NCBI GenBank assembly: GCA_031554215.1
Contig: JAVBKF010000227.1
Coordinates: 1-22,292 of the forward strand
Length of the DNA: 22,292 nt
Reading direction: 5' to 3'
From: JAVBKE01 sp031554215
Lineage (GTDB): Bacteria > Bacillota > Bacilli > JARBTR01
Part shown: piece by piece, positions 13,215-22,116 of the stretch
Layout: the number at the start of each line of letters is the position of its first letter
How positions within the stretch are numbered: the stretch's first letter is position 1
Notes under the pieces: model-generated
The model's database searches: none
The model's input: the letters and a program-made list of their open reading frames with translations, nothing else
Told to the model about the DNA's origin: nothing
Translations under genes and position numbers: made by a program

Positions 13215-13243
13215 TTCACAAAAAAATGTAGTGAGGGTATAAT
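13215..13243 (+). promoter_or_regulatory. Promoter-like sequence overlapping the rbgA ribosome binding site
   Basis: TTCACA (13215-13220) and a perfect TATAAT (13238-13243) are 17 bases apart. The TATAAT ends one base before the rbgA ATG at 13245, so a transcript from here would begin inside the first codons. It could not supply the normal ribosome binding site for rbgA but might serve rnhB. Confidence 0.4.
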
Positions 13244-13244
13244 A

Positions 13245-14126
13245 ATGACAATTCAATGGTTTCCTGGGCATATGGCAAAAGCAAGACGTGAGGTTTCAGA
13301 GAAGTTAAAGCAGGTAGATATTATCTTTGAATTAGTGGATGCTAGATTACCACTGTCTTCTCGAAATCCAATGATTGATGAAATTGTTCAGCATAAGCCA
13401 AGATTGCTCATTTTGAATAAAGCTGATATGGCAGACCCGAGACTCTCGCAACAATGGCTCAGCTACTTTGAAGCACTTAGTTTGCCAGCGGTTGCTGTAA
13501 ACTCTCTCGCAGGTAAGGGGTTAAATAGTATTACCAAAGCTGCGAAGGAAGTGCTTTTTGAAAAGTTTGAAAAGATGCGTGCCAAAGGGATTAGACCACG
13601 GGCAATTCGGGCGATGATCATCGGTATTCCGAATGTTGGCAAATCAACATTGATTAATCGTATCGCCAAAAAGAATATTGCTAAAACAGGGAATACGCCA
13701 GGCGTCACGAAAGCGCAACAATGGATTAAATTAAATAAGGAAATAGAATTACTGGATACGCCTGGTATTCTCTGGCCAAAGTTTGAAGACCAAGAGATTG
13801 GGAAGAAATTGGCGCTATCTGGTGCTATCAAAGATACGATTCTCAATCTGCACGAAGTTTCTGTTTATGGATTGCAATTTTTAGCAACAAATTATCCAGA
13901 AAGATTGTTAGATAAGTATCAATTAGAATCAATTTCTGAGGACGTTTTGGAGACCTTTGATCGTATTGGAAAAGTGCGTGCATGTACAGGCAAAGGTGGT
14001 CTTGTGGACTATGATCGTGTTGCTGAAACAATTGTTCACGATATTCGTGCAGAGCGATTTGGTGCGATCACATTTGAAAAGCCAAGTGATTTTGATGAGG
14101 AGCTGACCGATGAAAACGGCGAATGA
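13245..14126 (+). CDS. rbgA: Ribosome biogenesis GTPase RbgA (YlqF)
   Basis: The 293-residue protein is a circularly permuted GTPase. The G4 motif NKAD (58-61) and G5-like region (about 87-92) precede the P-loop GIPNVGKST (127-135) and G3 DTPG (171-174). The N terminus MTIQWFPGHMAKARR carries H9, the histidine shown in Bacillus to be needed for GTP hydrolysis. A C-terminal helical domain follows. RbgA acts in the cytoplasm in a late step of 50S assembly, helping incorporation of proteins such as L16. Sequence and length match the Bacillus protein. The start has GAGGG (13233-13237). The 3' end overlaps rnhB by 17 bases, so the two form an operon. Confidence 0.97.
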   Translation: MTIQWFPGHMAKARREVSEKLKQVDIIFELVDARLPLSSRNPMIDEIVQHKPRLLILNKADMADPRLSQQWLSYFEALSLPAVAVNSLAGKGLNSITKAAKEVLFEKFEKMRAKGIRPRAIRAMIIGIPNVGKSTLINRIAKKNIAKTGNTPGVTKAQQWIKLNKEIELLDTPGILWPKFEDQEIGKKLALSGAIKDTILNLHEVSVYGLQFLATNYPERLLDKYQLESISEDVLETFDRIGKVRACTGKGGLVDYDRVAETIVHDIRAERFGAITFEKPSDFDEELTDENGE

Positions 14127-14871
14127 GCTAAAGCAGTTATTGCAAACGATTGATCGGTTAGATCATGATTTGCTAATTGATTGCCAAAATGATTCACGTA
14201 AAACAGTTCAAGCACTAGCCAAAAGTTGTGTGAACCGCATTGAAAAAGAGCAACGTTTAGCACGCAAATTTCAGGAGATGAGTGAAATTGAGGCGCAGTT
14301 GCGTAGTGAAAGTGCGTGGGTAATCGCGGGTGTTGATGAAGCAGGTCGTGGTCCGCTTGCGGGTCCTGTAGTAGCAGGTGCCGTGGTATTACCAGCAGAT
14401 TTTTACCTACTAGGGCTCAATGATTCAAAGCAGTTATCTGAGAAGAAGCGTGATGAATTCTACAATTACATTCAGGCGCATGCATTGGCGGTTGGCGTCG
14501 GCATTGTTGAGGCAGACGAAATTGATCGCATCAATATCTATGAGGCAACAAAAGTGGCGATGATGAAAGCGATTGCCTCACTGTCAAATGAGCCGACATA
14601 CTTATTGATAGATGCCATGAAATTACCAGTGGAAACGGCGCAAATGTCATTGATCAAGGGAGATGCGCGCTCGATCTCAATTGCAGCAGCATCCGTGATT
14701 GCAAAAGTGACACGAGACCGGCTGATGCGGACCTATGCAGCAGCATTTCCTGCTTATCGTTTTGAGCGGAATATGGGGTACGGAACGCGCGACCATTTTG
14801 AGGCAATTGAACAGTATGGCGCTACACCGATTCATCGGATGAGCTTTTACCCGTTATCGGAGCTCACATAG
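14110..14871 (+). CDS. rnhB: Ribonuclease HII
   Basis: The 253-residue enzyme removes RNA from RNA-DNA hybrids and excises misincorporated ribonucleotides. The DEDD active site is present: D76 and E77 in GVDEAGRGPLAGPVVAG, D168 in YLLIDAM and D185 in KGDARS, with the spacing of bacterial RNase HII. An N-terminal extension of about 70 residues before the core is normal for Bacillales. The ATG lies inside the end of rbgA and has GAGGAG (14098-14103 region) upstream. In Bacillus subtilis ylqG and ylqH follow; here they are missing and sucC comes next after a terminator. Confidence 0.96.
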   Translation: MKTANELKQLLQTIDRLDHDLLIDCQNDSRKTVQALAKSCVNRIEKEQRLARKFQEMSEIEAQLRSESAWVIAGVDEAGRGPLAGPVVAGAVVLPADFYLLGLNDSKQLSEKKRDEFYNYIQAHALAVGVGIVEADEIDRINIYEATKVAMMKAIASLSNEPTYLLIDAMKLPVETAQMSLIKGDARSISIAAASVIAKVTRDRLMRTYAAAFPAYRFERNMGYGTRDHFEAIEQYGATPIHRMSFYPLSELT

Positions 14872-14900
14872 ACAGACACACAAATTTATTGCGCTTTTAC

Positions 14901-14931
14901 AGAGTTTAGGGAGAGCACCTGAACTCTTTTT
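14901..14931 (+). terminator. Rho-independent terminator after rnhB
   Basis: AGAGTTTAGG (14901-14910) pairs with CCTGAACTCT (14918-14927), ten pairs with one wobble and a seven-base loop, followed by TTTT. Confidence 0.85.
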
Positions 14932-15030
14932 CTTTGCCTTCTGTTAATTGTCCGTACAATGTCCTAGGCGTGACCACCCTTTCTTAGGCGAAATCACCTT
15001 GGCAAACCTTGAGGTTGTAGTATGAAAAAA

Positions 15031-15060
15031 TAGACATTCATAAATGGTTTTCGATACAAT
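15031..15060 (+). promoter_or_regulatory. Promoter for sucCD
   Basis: TAGACA (15031-15036) and TACAAT (15055-15060) are 18 bases apart. The start point would be near 15067, about 34 bases before the sucC ATG. Confidence 0.6.
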
Positions 15061-15100
15061 GAGAATTGTATTTCGGACTAAACAGAATAGGAGACTATCA

Positions 15101-16273
15101 ATGAATATTCATGAGCATCAAGGCAAAGAAATCCTGCGGCAATATGGCGTTAGGGTTCCAAATGGACAAGTTGCTTTCTCGGCCGATGAAGCTGTCGCTG
15201 TTGCAAGGTCACTAGATTCAACAGTTTGTGTTGTAAAAGCACAAATTCATGCAGGCGGTCGCGGGAAGGCTGGCGGTGTCAAAGTCGCTAAGAATCTCGA
15301 TGAAGTACATGCTTTTGCAAGTGAAATTCTTGGAAAAACACTTGTAACGCACCAAACTGGTCCCGAAGGTAAGGAAGTCAAACGCTTACTGATCGAAGAA
15401 GGTTGTGATATTCAAAAAGAATATTATGTTGGGCTTGTTTTGGACCGAGCAACGTCACGCGTTGTCTTAATGGCATCTGAGGAAGGGGGCATGGATATTG
15501 AAGAAGTAGCAGCGAATTCCCCTGAAAAAATAGTCAAAGAAGTGATTGATCCAGTGGTTGGTTTAACTGGGTTTCAAGCGCGCCGAGTTGCATTCCAAAT
15601 CAATATACCTAACGAGCTGGTAAACCAGACAGTGAAATTTTTAATGGGGCTTTATCAAGCTTTTGTTGAAAAGGATTGTTCAATTGCAGAAATTAATCCT
15701 TTGGTGACAACAGGTGATGGTTTGGTGATGGCTTTGGATGCGAAGCTGAATTTCGATTCAAATGCGTTATATCGCCATAAAGACATTGTCAGCTACCGTG
15801 ACATTGATGAGGAAGATCCGAAGGAAATAGAGGCATCTGCTTACGATTTAAGCTATATTGCACTAGATGGAAACATCGGATGTATGGTGAATGGTGCTGG
15901 TCTTGCGATGGCAACGATGGATATTATCAAACATTATGGCGGCGATCCCGCAAATTTTCTCGATGTTGGGGGTGGTGCAACAGCGGAGAAAGTCACTGAG
16001 GCGTGTAAGATTATTCTTTCTGATGCCAAAGTAGCAGGAATTTTCATTAATATTTTCGGTGGCATTATGAAGTGTGATGTCATAGCGGAAGGCGTTGTAG
16101 AAGCAGCCAAGCAGCTAGGCTTAACAGTCCCTGTTGTCGTACGCCTTGAAGGAACAAATGTTGAAAAAGGGAAACAAATCTTAGCGGATTCAGACCTTAA
16201 TTTAGTTTCCGCAGACTCGATGGCAGACGGCGCTCAAAAAATTGTCCATCTTGTTGGAGGTGAGAACAGATGA
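15101..16273 (+). CDS. sucC: Succinyl-CoA ligase (ADP-forming), beta subunit
   Basis: The 390-residue protein starts with MNIHEHQGKEIL, the usual SucC N terminus, and has an ATP-grasp nucleotide-binding domain (AGGRGKAGGV at 51-60; EINPL at 197-201 for Mg-nucleotide binding). A C-terminal domain with NGAGLAMATMD (264-274) and FLDVGGGAT follows. With SucD it interconverts succinyl-CoA and succinate with formation of a nucleoside triphosphate in the citric acid cycle. An in-frame start 19 codons upstream is rejected: it overlaps the -10 element, while ATG 15101 has AGGAG at 15089-15093. It overlaps sucD by four bases. Its presence argues for at least part of a citric acid cycle, and its place before dprA is as in Bacillus. 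Confidence 0.97.
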   Translation: MNIHEHQGKEILRQYGVRVPNGQVAFSADEAVAVARSLDSTVCVVKAQIHAGGRGKAGGVKVAKNLDEVHAFASEILGKTLVTHQTGPEGKEVKRLLIEEGCDIQKEYYVGLVLDRATSRVVLMASEEGGMDIEEVAANSPEKIVKEVIDPVVGLTGFQARRVAFQINIPNELVNQTVKFLMGLYQAFVEKDCSIAEINPLVTTGDGLVMALDAKLNFDSNALYRHKDIVSYRDIDEEDPKEIEASAYDLSYIALDGNIGCMVNGAGLAMATMDIIKHYGGDPANFLDVGGGATAEKVTEACKIILSDAKVAGIFINIFGGIMKCDVIAEGVVEAAKQLGLTVPVVVRLEGTNVEKGKQILADSDLNLVSADSMADGAQKIVHLVGGENR

Positions 16274-17175
16274 GTATCTTTATCGACAAAAATACGAAGG
16301 TGATTGTCCAAGGTATCACAGGTGCGACCGCACTGTTTCATACGGAACAAATGCTTGCATACGGGACACAGATTGTTGGTGGTGTAACCCCTGGTAAAGG
16401 TGGTGCCATGGCCGCAGGCGTACCGGTTTTTAACACGGTTGCTGAGGCGAGAGCGGCAACGAATTGTACCGTTTCAGTCATCTATGTACCGGCGGCTTTT
16501 GCGGCAGATGCCATTCTGGAAGCTGTGGATGCCGAACTCGATTTAGCCATCTGTATTACGGAGCATATTCCTGTTCTTGATATGGTGAAGGTGAAACGTT
16601 ATATGGCAGGCAGGAAGACAAGGCTCGTTGGACCCAATTGCCCTGGCGTTATCACAGCAGACGAGTGCAAGATCGGGATTATGCCGGGCTATATTCATGC
16701 GAAAGGGCATGTTGGCGTTGTCTCCCGCTCAGGTACGCTCACATATGAAGCAGTCCATCAACTTACGACTGAGGGAATTGGCCAAACAACTGCGGTTGGC
16801 ATTGGCGGAGACCCAGTGAATGGGACTGATTTTATTGATTGTTTAAAAGCATTCAATGACGATCCCGACACTTACGCCGTGATCATGATCGGCGAGATTG
16901 GTGGTACGGCTGAGGAAGAAGCAGCTGTGTGGGTGAGAGAGAATATGACGAAGCCCGTTGTTGGTTTTGTTGGCGGGGTGACAGCGCCTCCCGGCAAGCG
17001 AATGGGACATGCAGGAGCGATTATTTCAGGCGGTAAGGGAACGGCTGCTGAGAAAATTACCACAATGAGAAACTGTGGTATTACGGTAGCAGAAACCCCC
17101 GCTGTAATGGGTGAAACGCTAATTAAAGTACTACGCGAGACTGGGCTTTATGAGAAATGTAGAACAATCCAATAA
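16270..17175 (+). CDS. sucD: Succinyl-CoA ligase (ADP-forming), alpha subunit
   Basis: The 301-residue alpha subunit has the CoA-binding Rossmann fold (IVQGITGATALFHTEQM, then GGVTPGKGG). The active-site histidine that is phosphorylated during turnover is H247 in GKRMGHAGAIISGGKGTA. It pairs with SucC to make or use succinyl-CoA. The ATG overlaps the sucC stop as ATGA, and GGAGGTGAG just upstream gives strong initiation, so both subunits should be made in similar amounts. A hairpin terminator follows. Confidence 0.97.
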   Translation: MSIFIDKNTKVIVQGITGATALFHTEQMLAYGTQIVGGVTPGKGGAMAAGVPVFNTVAEARAATNCTVSVIYVPAAFAADAILEAVDAELDLAICITEHIPVLDMVKVKRYMAGRKTRLVGPNCPGVITADECKIGIMPGYIHAKGHVGVVSRSGTLTYEAVHQLTTEGIGQTTAVGIGGDPVNGTDFIDCLKAFNDDPDTYAVIMIGEIGGTAEEEAAVWVRENMTKPVVGFVGGVTAPPGKRMGHAGAIISGGKGTAAEKITTMRNCGITVAETPAVMGETLIKVLRETGLYEKCRTIQ

Positions 17176-17193
17176 ACGCTTGTAAACTGGCTA

Positions 17194-17240
17194 AATAGGA
17201 GCAATCGTTGGTGAAAACTAGGCTAACGGTTGCTTATTTG
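17194..17240 (+). terminator. Probable terminator after sucD
   Basis: AGCAATCGTTG (17200-17210) pairs with TAACGGTTGCT (17224-17234) with two wobbles, extended by AAATA/TATTT across a two-base bulge. The T-tract is weak, so it may be partial. Confidence 0.6.
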
Positions 17241-17326
17241 TTGATTTCGCTGTGATCCATTGCCTAGATGATTGGGGTATTGAATTGTGATGATGTCAAA
17301 AAAGGTTTAGGTATCTGAAATATTAC

Positions 17327-17335
17327 TGGTATAAT
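17327..17335 (+). promoter_or_regulatory. Extended -10 promoter for dprA
   Basis: TGGTATAAT is a perfect extended -10 element. No good -35 is seen at the expected place. The start would be near 17342, about 38 bases before the dprA ATG. No ComK-type box was recognised. Confidence 0.55.
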
Positions 17336-17379
17336 TACTTTCACTGGGAAATTACTAGACTAATTTTGGAGGAGAATAT

Positions 17380-18255
17380 ATGACCAATTGGCAACAACGA
17401 TTAGTTCATCTAGACCACTGTCGTGGTGCTAGCTGGCAGACGATTTCAACGATTTTGCAAGATGATCCTGAACTAGAATTGCTCTATCAAAGGGAAATGC
17501 GCTACTGGCAATCCATTCTCCATCAGTCCACAACGACTATCTACGATTTTTTAACAGACCTCGGAAATGACGACCTCAAATCCAGCTATTCCAATTATCA
17601 AGAAAATGGCACCTGCATGTTGACAATGAAAGATCATCTCTACCCAACTAGGCTAAAAGAAATCCATCGACCACCATGGGTTCTTTACTGCAAAGGCAAT
17701 CTGTCCCTTCTGGAGGGCGGTAACATCTTGGCTGTCATTGGTACTAGAACACCAACGCCCTACGGCATTGCAGCCACAAAGCAAATAATTCCTGATATTA
17801 GCCGGAATGGTGTGCCGATTATTAGCGGACTCGCCAAAGGGATTGACTCGATTGCACAAGAAAGTGCATTAGCATCAAATGGGGAAGTGATTGCAGTGAT
17901 TGGCGGTGGTTTTGAGCATATTTACCCAAAAGAGAATACAAAGCTCGCAATCGACATAGGTGCCAAAGGGTTACTTTTGTCTGAGTATCCACCGATTACA
18001 GAGCCAAAAAAATGGCATTTTCCAATGCGTAATCGTATTATTAGTGGGCTGTCTCGTGGTATTTTTGTCATTGAAGGAAAGAAACGAAGCGGCACCTTTA
18101 TTACTGTTCACCAAGGGCTTGATCAGGGGAAAGATATCTTTGCATTACCCGGTAATATTTTCTCTTCATGTTCTGAAGGTCCGAATAGTTTAATTGATGA
18201 AGGTGCTAAATTAGTACGAAATAGTATGGATATTTTACAAGAATGGGGTCTATAA
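17380..18255 (+). CDS. dprA: DNA-processing protein DprA (Smf)
   Basis: The 291-residue protein has the extended Rossmann fold of DprA. GTR (121-123), SGLAKGID (149-156), FPMRNRIISGL (214-224) and SGTF (237-240) line the single-strand DNA-binding pocket. A helical N-terminal domain (residues 1-80) precedes it. DprA protects incoming single-stranded DNA and loads RecA on it during transformation. There is no C-terminal winged-helix extension, as in the short Bacillus form. Strong TTGGAGGAG precedes the ATG. Its place between sucCD and topA is the normal Bacillus one. Natural competence of the organism cannot be concluded from this gene, since dprA is also found in species not known to be transformable. 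Confidence 0.95.
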   Translation: MTNWQQRLVHLDHCRGASWQTISTILQDDPELELLYQREMRYWQSILHQSTTTIYDFLTDLGNDDLKSSYSNYQENGTCMLTMKDHLYPTRLKEIHRPPWVLYCKGNLSLLEGGNILAVIGTRTPTPYGIAATKQIIPDISRNGVPIISGLAKGIDSIAQESALASNGEVIAVIGGGFEHIYPKENTKLAIDIGAKGLLLSEYPPITEPKKWHFPMRNRIISGLSRGIFVIEGKKRSGTFITVHQGLDQGKDIFALPGNIFSSCSEGPNSLIDEGAKLVRNSMDILQEWGL

Positions 18256-18278
18256 TCTAAGTAATTTAAAAAAAACAG

Positions 18279-18307
18279 TTGCAAAATTCTTTGGGATGTA
18301 CTAAAGT
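18279..18307 (+). promoter_or_regulatory. Candidate promoter for topA
   Basis: TTGCAA (18279-18284) and TAAAGT (18302-18307) are 17 bases apart in the 108-base gap between dprA and topA. The -10 is mediocre. Confidence 0.35.
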
Positions 18308-18363
18308 CTGCAATTAAGAATGAAGATTTCTTTTGAAATATTAAGTTGTAGGGAAGATGAAAA

Positions 18364-20436
18364 ATGGCAGATTATTTAGTAATTGTGGAATCACCCGCTA
18401 AAACAAAGACAATTAAGAAGTATTTAAGCAGTAAATATGCTGTGAAAGCCTCTATGGGTCATATTCGTGACCTACCCAAAAGTAAGATTGGGATTGATGT
18501 TGAAAATGAATTCGAGCCAAGTTATATTAATATTCGCGGAAAAGGCGATATTATCAAAGACTTGAAGAAAAGTGCGAAAAAAGCGAAGAAAATTTATCTC
18601 GCAGCTGACCCGGATCGCGAAGGGGAAGCAATTGCGTGGCATTTAGCACATATTCTTGGCGTCGATGTTGAAACAGATTGTCGTGTTGTTTTTAACGAAA
18701 TCACGAAAGATGCGATTAAGGAATCCTTTAAGCATCCGCGTCCAATCAATATGGATTTAGTCGATGCTCAGCAAGGGCGAAGAATTATGGACCGTCTCGT
18801 CGGTTACAAAATCAGTCCACTTTTATGGAAAAAAGTGAAGAAAGGTCTTAGTGCTGGTCGGGTGCAGTCTGTCTCTGTTGGGATTATCATTGACCGGGAA
18901 CAAGAGATTAGAGACTTTAAGCCAGAGGAGTATTGGACAATACCTGGGTCGTTCAAGAAAAAAGCGGAAACGTTTACAGCCGGATTTCACAGTATTGACG
19001 GTGATAAAGGCGACTTGCATTCGGAAGCTGATACAAAACGCGTATTGGATCAGGTCAAGGGCAAAGATTTTATTGTTCAAACTGTCACAAAGAAAGAGCG
19101 AAAGCGTAATCCAGCATTTGCATTTACGACTTCGTCACTGCAACAGGATGCGTCACGGAAGCTCAATTACCGAACACGAAAAACGATGATGCTCGCGCAA
19201 CAACTCTACGAGGGAATTGCGATTGGTAAGGGCGGCGAAGTTGGTTTAATTACGTATATGCGTACAGACTCAACCCGGATTTCTGAGACGGCTAAAGATG
19301 AGGCGCAAAGCTTTATTTCTGAAACATACGGTGAACCGTATGTGAACAAAGTACCGCGCGCAGCAAAGAAGAATAGTAACGCTCAGGATGCGCATGAAGC
19401 GATAAGACCATCGAGTATCTCCCGGACACCTGAGAGCATGAAGAGCTTCTTATCTCGGGATCAATTTAGATTGTACAAAATGATTTGGGAACGATTTGTT
19501 GCTAGCCAAATGTCACCAGCGATTATCGACACGGTAACTGCTGACTTAGAAAATAATGGTGTTGTTTTCCGTGCAAATGGCTCGAAAATTCAATTTCCTG
19601 GATTTATGAAGGTCTATGTCGAAAGTGATGACAAGCAGGAAGAAAAAGACAATCTATTGCCTGAGATGATTGAAGGTGATAAGGTGAGTGCACTTAGCCT
19701 CGAGCCTAAACAGCATTTCACGCAACCACCGGCACGTTATTCAGAGGCACGTTTGGTGAAAACACTTGAAGAGCTGGGAATAGGAAGACCGTCGACGTAT
19801 GCACCGACAATTGATACAATTTTGAAAAGGGGCTATGTGACACTTGATAACAAACGGTTTATTCCAACTGAACTTGGTGAAGTTGTCCATACCATCATGA
19901 AAGAATTCTTTCCGAACATCATTGATGTCAAATTTACTGCAAACATGGAACAACAGCTCGATTTGGTCGAAGACGGGGATACGAAATGGGTTAAAGTGAT
20001 TGACTCGTTTTACCAAGATTTCAGTCAGCATTTAGAGAAGGCTGAGCTAGAAATGGAGAAAGTTGAAATTCGTGATTTACCAACAGGTGAGGATTGTGAA
20101 CACTGTGGTCACCCGATGGTTTTCAAAATGGGTCGCTATGGTAAGTTCATGGCTTGCAGTAATTTTCCAGACTGCCGGAATGCTAAGCCGATTATCAAAG
20201 AGGTTGGTGTTGCCTGTCCTAAGTGTCAGGAAGGTCAAATCATTGAACGAAAAAGTAAAAAACAACGATTATTTTATGGCTGTAATCGCTATCCTGATTG
20301 TGATTATGTATCATGGGATAAACCAATTGATCGTAAATGCCCAACTTGTGAGAGCAATTTGATTGAGAAAAAATTGAAAAAAGGTACGCAAGTACAATGC
20401 CCTAGTTGTGGATTTAAAGAGGAAATTCAGGCGTAA
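18364..20436 (+). CDS. topA: DNA topoisomerase I
   Basis: This 690-residue type IA topoisomerase relaxes negatively supercoiled DNA by cutting one strand through a 5'-phosphotyrosine. The Toprim domain is at the N terminus (E9 in VESPAKTKT; DPDREGE with D82, D84 and E86). The catalytic tyrosine is Y298 in TYMRTDSTRIS. Three C-terminal four-cysteine zinc ribbons lie after residue about 575, the last shortened to CPTC...CPSC. Length equals the Bacillus enzyme. The ribosome binding site AGGGA is moderate. It lies between dprA and trmFO as is usual in Bacillales. Confidence 0.98.
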   Translation: MADYLVIVESPAKTKTIKKYLSSKYAVKASMGHIRDLPKSKIGIDVENEFEPSYINIRGKGDIIKDLKKSAKKAKKIYLAADPDREGEAIAWHLAHILGVDVETDCRVVFNEITKDAIKESFKHPRPINMDLVDAQQGRRIMDRLVGYKISPLLWKKVKKGLSAGRVQSVSVGIIIDREQEIRDFKPEEYWTIPGSFKKKAETFTAGFHSIDGDKGDLHSEADTKRVLDQVKGKDFIVQTVTKKERKRNPAFAFTTSSLQQDASRKLNYRTRKTMMLAQQLYEGIAIGKGGEVGLITYMRTDSTRISETAKDEAQSFISETYGEPYVNKVPRAAKKNSNAQDAHEAIRPSSISRTPESMKSFLSRDQFRLYKMIWERFVASQMSPAIIDTVTADLENNGVVFRANGSKIQFPGFMKVYVESDDKQEEKDNLLPEMIEGDKVSALSLEPKQHFTQPPARYSEARLVKTLEELGIGRPSTYAPTIDTILKRGYVTLDNKRFIPTELGEVVHTIMKEFFPNIIDVKFTANMEQQLDLVEDGDTKWVKVIDSFYQDFSQHLEKAELEMEKVEIRDLPTGEDCEHCGHPMVFKMGRYGKFMACSNFPDCRNAKPIIKEVGVACPKCQEGQIIERKSKKQRLFYGCNRYPDCDYVSWDKPIDRKCPTCESNLIEKKLKKGTQVQCPSCGFKEEIQA

Positions 20437-20438
20437 TG

Positions 20439-20457
20439 GTGTTCGGATGCCGAACAC
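20439..20457 (+). terminator. Hairpin directly after topA
   Basis: GTGTTCGG (20439-20446) pairs perfectly with CCGAACAC (20450-20457) around ATG, two bases after the stop codon. It is followed by TCTTC rather than a clean T-run, so termination may be weak or the hairpin may protect the 3' end. Confidence 0.5.
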
Positions 20458-20547
20458 TCTTCACTTGTAGCGGTACGCGTAACGACTGTCTTTTTTTTCG
20501 GACGGTGTTATGATGACCATTCTTCTAGAGTGGCTTACTGATGATTC

Positions 20548-20588
20548 GCGCTATATCTTTTCTGGAGCTTCCAGTAAGGATATGGCGC
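20548..20588 (+). repeat. Two-part hairpin in the topA-trmFO gap
   Basis: The 319-base gap holds no gene. GCGCTATATC (20548-20557) pairs with GATATGGCGC (20579-20588), one wobble, and encloses CTGGA-GCT-TCCAG (20562-20574). TTTGTCTT follows, so a terminator is possible, but the distance from topA is over 100 bases. Confidence 0.55.
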
Positions 20589-20647
20589 TTTGTCTTAGGC
20601 AGTAGCTATGCACTTTTGGTGCACTCGTTAGATGAAATGGTGTGAAT

Positions 20648-20679
20648 GCAATAGCATGGCATGCTGATTGCTCATTTTT
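20648..20679 (+). terminator. Terminator-like hairpin before trmFO
   Basis: GCAATAGCATG (20648-20658) pairs with CATGCT-G-ATTGC (20660-20671) with one bulged G and a minimal loop, followed by TCATTTTTA. It lies about 80 bases before the trmFO start, so it might act as an attenuator rather than as a 3' terminator. Confidence 0.45.
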
Positions 20680-20758
20680 AGTCAGGAATGATTTGCCTTT
20701 CTTAGATCAAGAAGCTGTATGAAGCCTTACGAATATAAAAAAACAAAGAGGTAATGTG

Positions 20759-22069
20759 ATGGAGACAATTAATATTATTGGTGCCGGACTCGCAGGCAGT
20801 GAAGCCGCTTGGCAAGCTGCGAGACGCGGGTGTAAGGTCAATCTGTATGAGATGCGTAAAGTCAAGCAGACGCCTGCTCATTCTTCCGATCAATTTGCGG
20901 AGCTTGTTTGTAGCAACTCCTTGCGCTCGAATACGCTGACCAATGCTGTCGGTGTTTTGAAAGCTGAAATGCGCTTGCTTGATTCAGTGATTATCCAATG
21001 TGCGGATGAATGCGCTGTACCCGCTGGTGGTGCTTTAGCAGTAGACCGTGAAGAATTTTCTATGGCAGTAACTGATAAACTGAGAAACCATCCTAATATT
21101 ACGGTATTCGATGAGGAAGTAACAGCATTTCCAGAAGGGATTACCGTGGTGGCGACGGGTCCACTAACCAGTGAAGCGTTTAGTGAAGAAATCAAAGCAC
21201 TGATTGGTGAGGATTACTTTTACTTTTACGATGCGGCTGCACCAATTTTAGAAAAAGACAGCATAGACTTCTCTAAGGTGTACTTAAAGTCACGCTACGA
21301 TAAAGGTGAAGCTGCTTATTTAAACTGCCCAATGACGAAAGAGGAATTTGAGCGCTTTTTTGAAGCGATGATTGCGGCTGATGTTGTGCCACTCAAGAAT
21401 TTTGAGAAAGAAGTATATTTTGAAGGCTGTATGCCTATTGAGGTTCTAGCAAAACGTGGTGCAAAAACGATGCTGTTCGGACCAATGAAACCAGTTGGAT
21501 TAGAAGACCCCAAAACCGACCGGAGACCTTACGCAGTCGTGCAGCTGAGACAAGATGATGCAGCAGCGACCCTGTATAACATTGTTGGATTCCAGACACA
21601 TATGACTTGGCCAGCGCAGAAACAGGTGATTCGCCTCATCCCGGGGCTCGAAAATGTCGAGATCGTTCGTTATGGCGTGATGCACCGAAATACATTTATT
21701 AATTCACCAAAATACCTGTCACCAAGCTATGAATCAAAGGTGAAAAGTCAGCTACTATTTGCAGGACAGATGACAGGTGTAGAAGGGTATGTTGAATCAG
21801 CTGCTTCAGGACTCATTGCCGGACTGAACGCTTGCCGGTTAGCTAGTGGGCAAGCAACATTGGTGTTTCCACAAGATACAGTGATTGGCGCAATGGCGCA
21901 TTACATTACAACAACAAGTCAACACAATTTCCAACCAATGAACGCAAACTTTGGCTTATTACCACCGCTCCCGGCACGGATTAAGAATAAAGCTGAACGG
22001 TATGACCAATTAGCAAACCGAGCACTCGAATCGTTGGTACAATTCCAAAAAGTCAGTATAGTTAATTGA
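20759..22069 (+). CDS. trmFO: Methylenetetrahydrofolate-tRNA-(uracil-5-)-methyltransferase TrmFO
   Basis: The 436-residue flavoprotein makes 5-methyluridine at position 54 of the tRNA T-loop, using methylenetetrahydrofolate as carbon donor and FADH2 as reductant. The N-terminal FAD-binding motif is IIGAGLAGSEAAWQAA. The two cysteines known to act in catalysis are seen as C51 in LVCSNSLRS and C224 in FEGCMPIE. AGQMTGVEGYVESAASG near residue 340 completes the GidA-like flavin fold. A GTG at 20756 is directly before the ATG at 20759; the ATG is preferred because of its spacing from AAAGAGGT. The gene precedes xerC/codV as in Bacillus. Confidence 0.97.
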   Translation: METINIIGAGLAGSEAAWQAARRGCKVNLYEMRKVKQTPAHSSDQFAELVCSNSLRSNTLTNAVGVLKAEMRLLDSVIIQCADECAVPAGGALAVDREEFSMAVTDKLRNHPNITVFDEEVTAFPEGITVVATGPLTSEAFSEEIKALIGEDYFYFYDAAAPILEKDSIDFSKVYLKSRYDKGEAAYLNCPMTKEEFERFFEAMIAADVVPLKNFEKEVYFEGCMPIEVLAKRGAKTMLFGPMKPVGLEDPKTDRRPYAVVQLRQDDAAATLYNIVGFQTHMTWPAQKQVIRLIPGLENVEIVRYGVMHRNTFINSPKYLSPSYESKVKSQLLFAGQMTGVEGYVESAASGLIAGLNACRLASGQATLVFPQDTVIGAMAHYITTTSQHNFQPMNANFGLLPPLPARIKNKAERYDQLANRALESLVQFQKVSIVN

Positions 22070-22116
22070 ATATTATCTAAAATTGTGATAGGTTATTGGT
22101 GATGAGGTAAATATCT

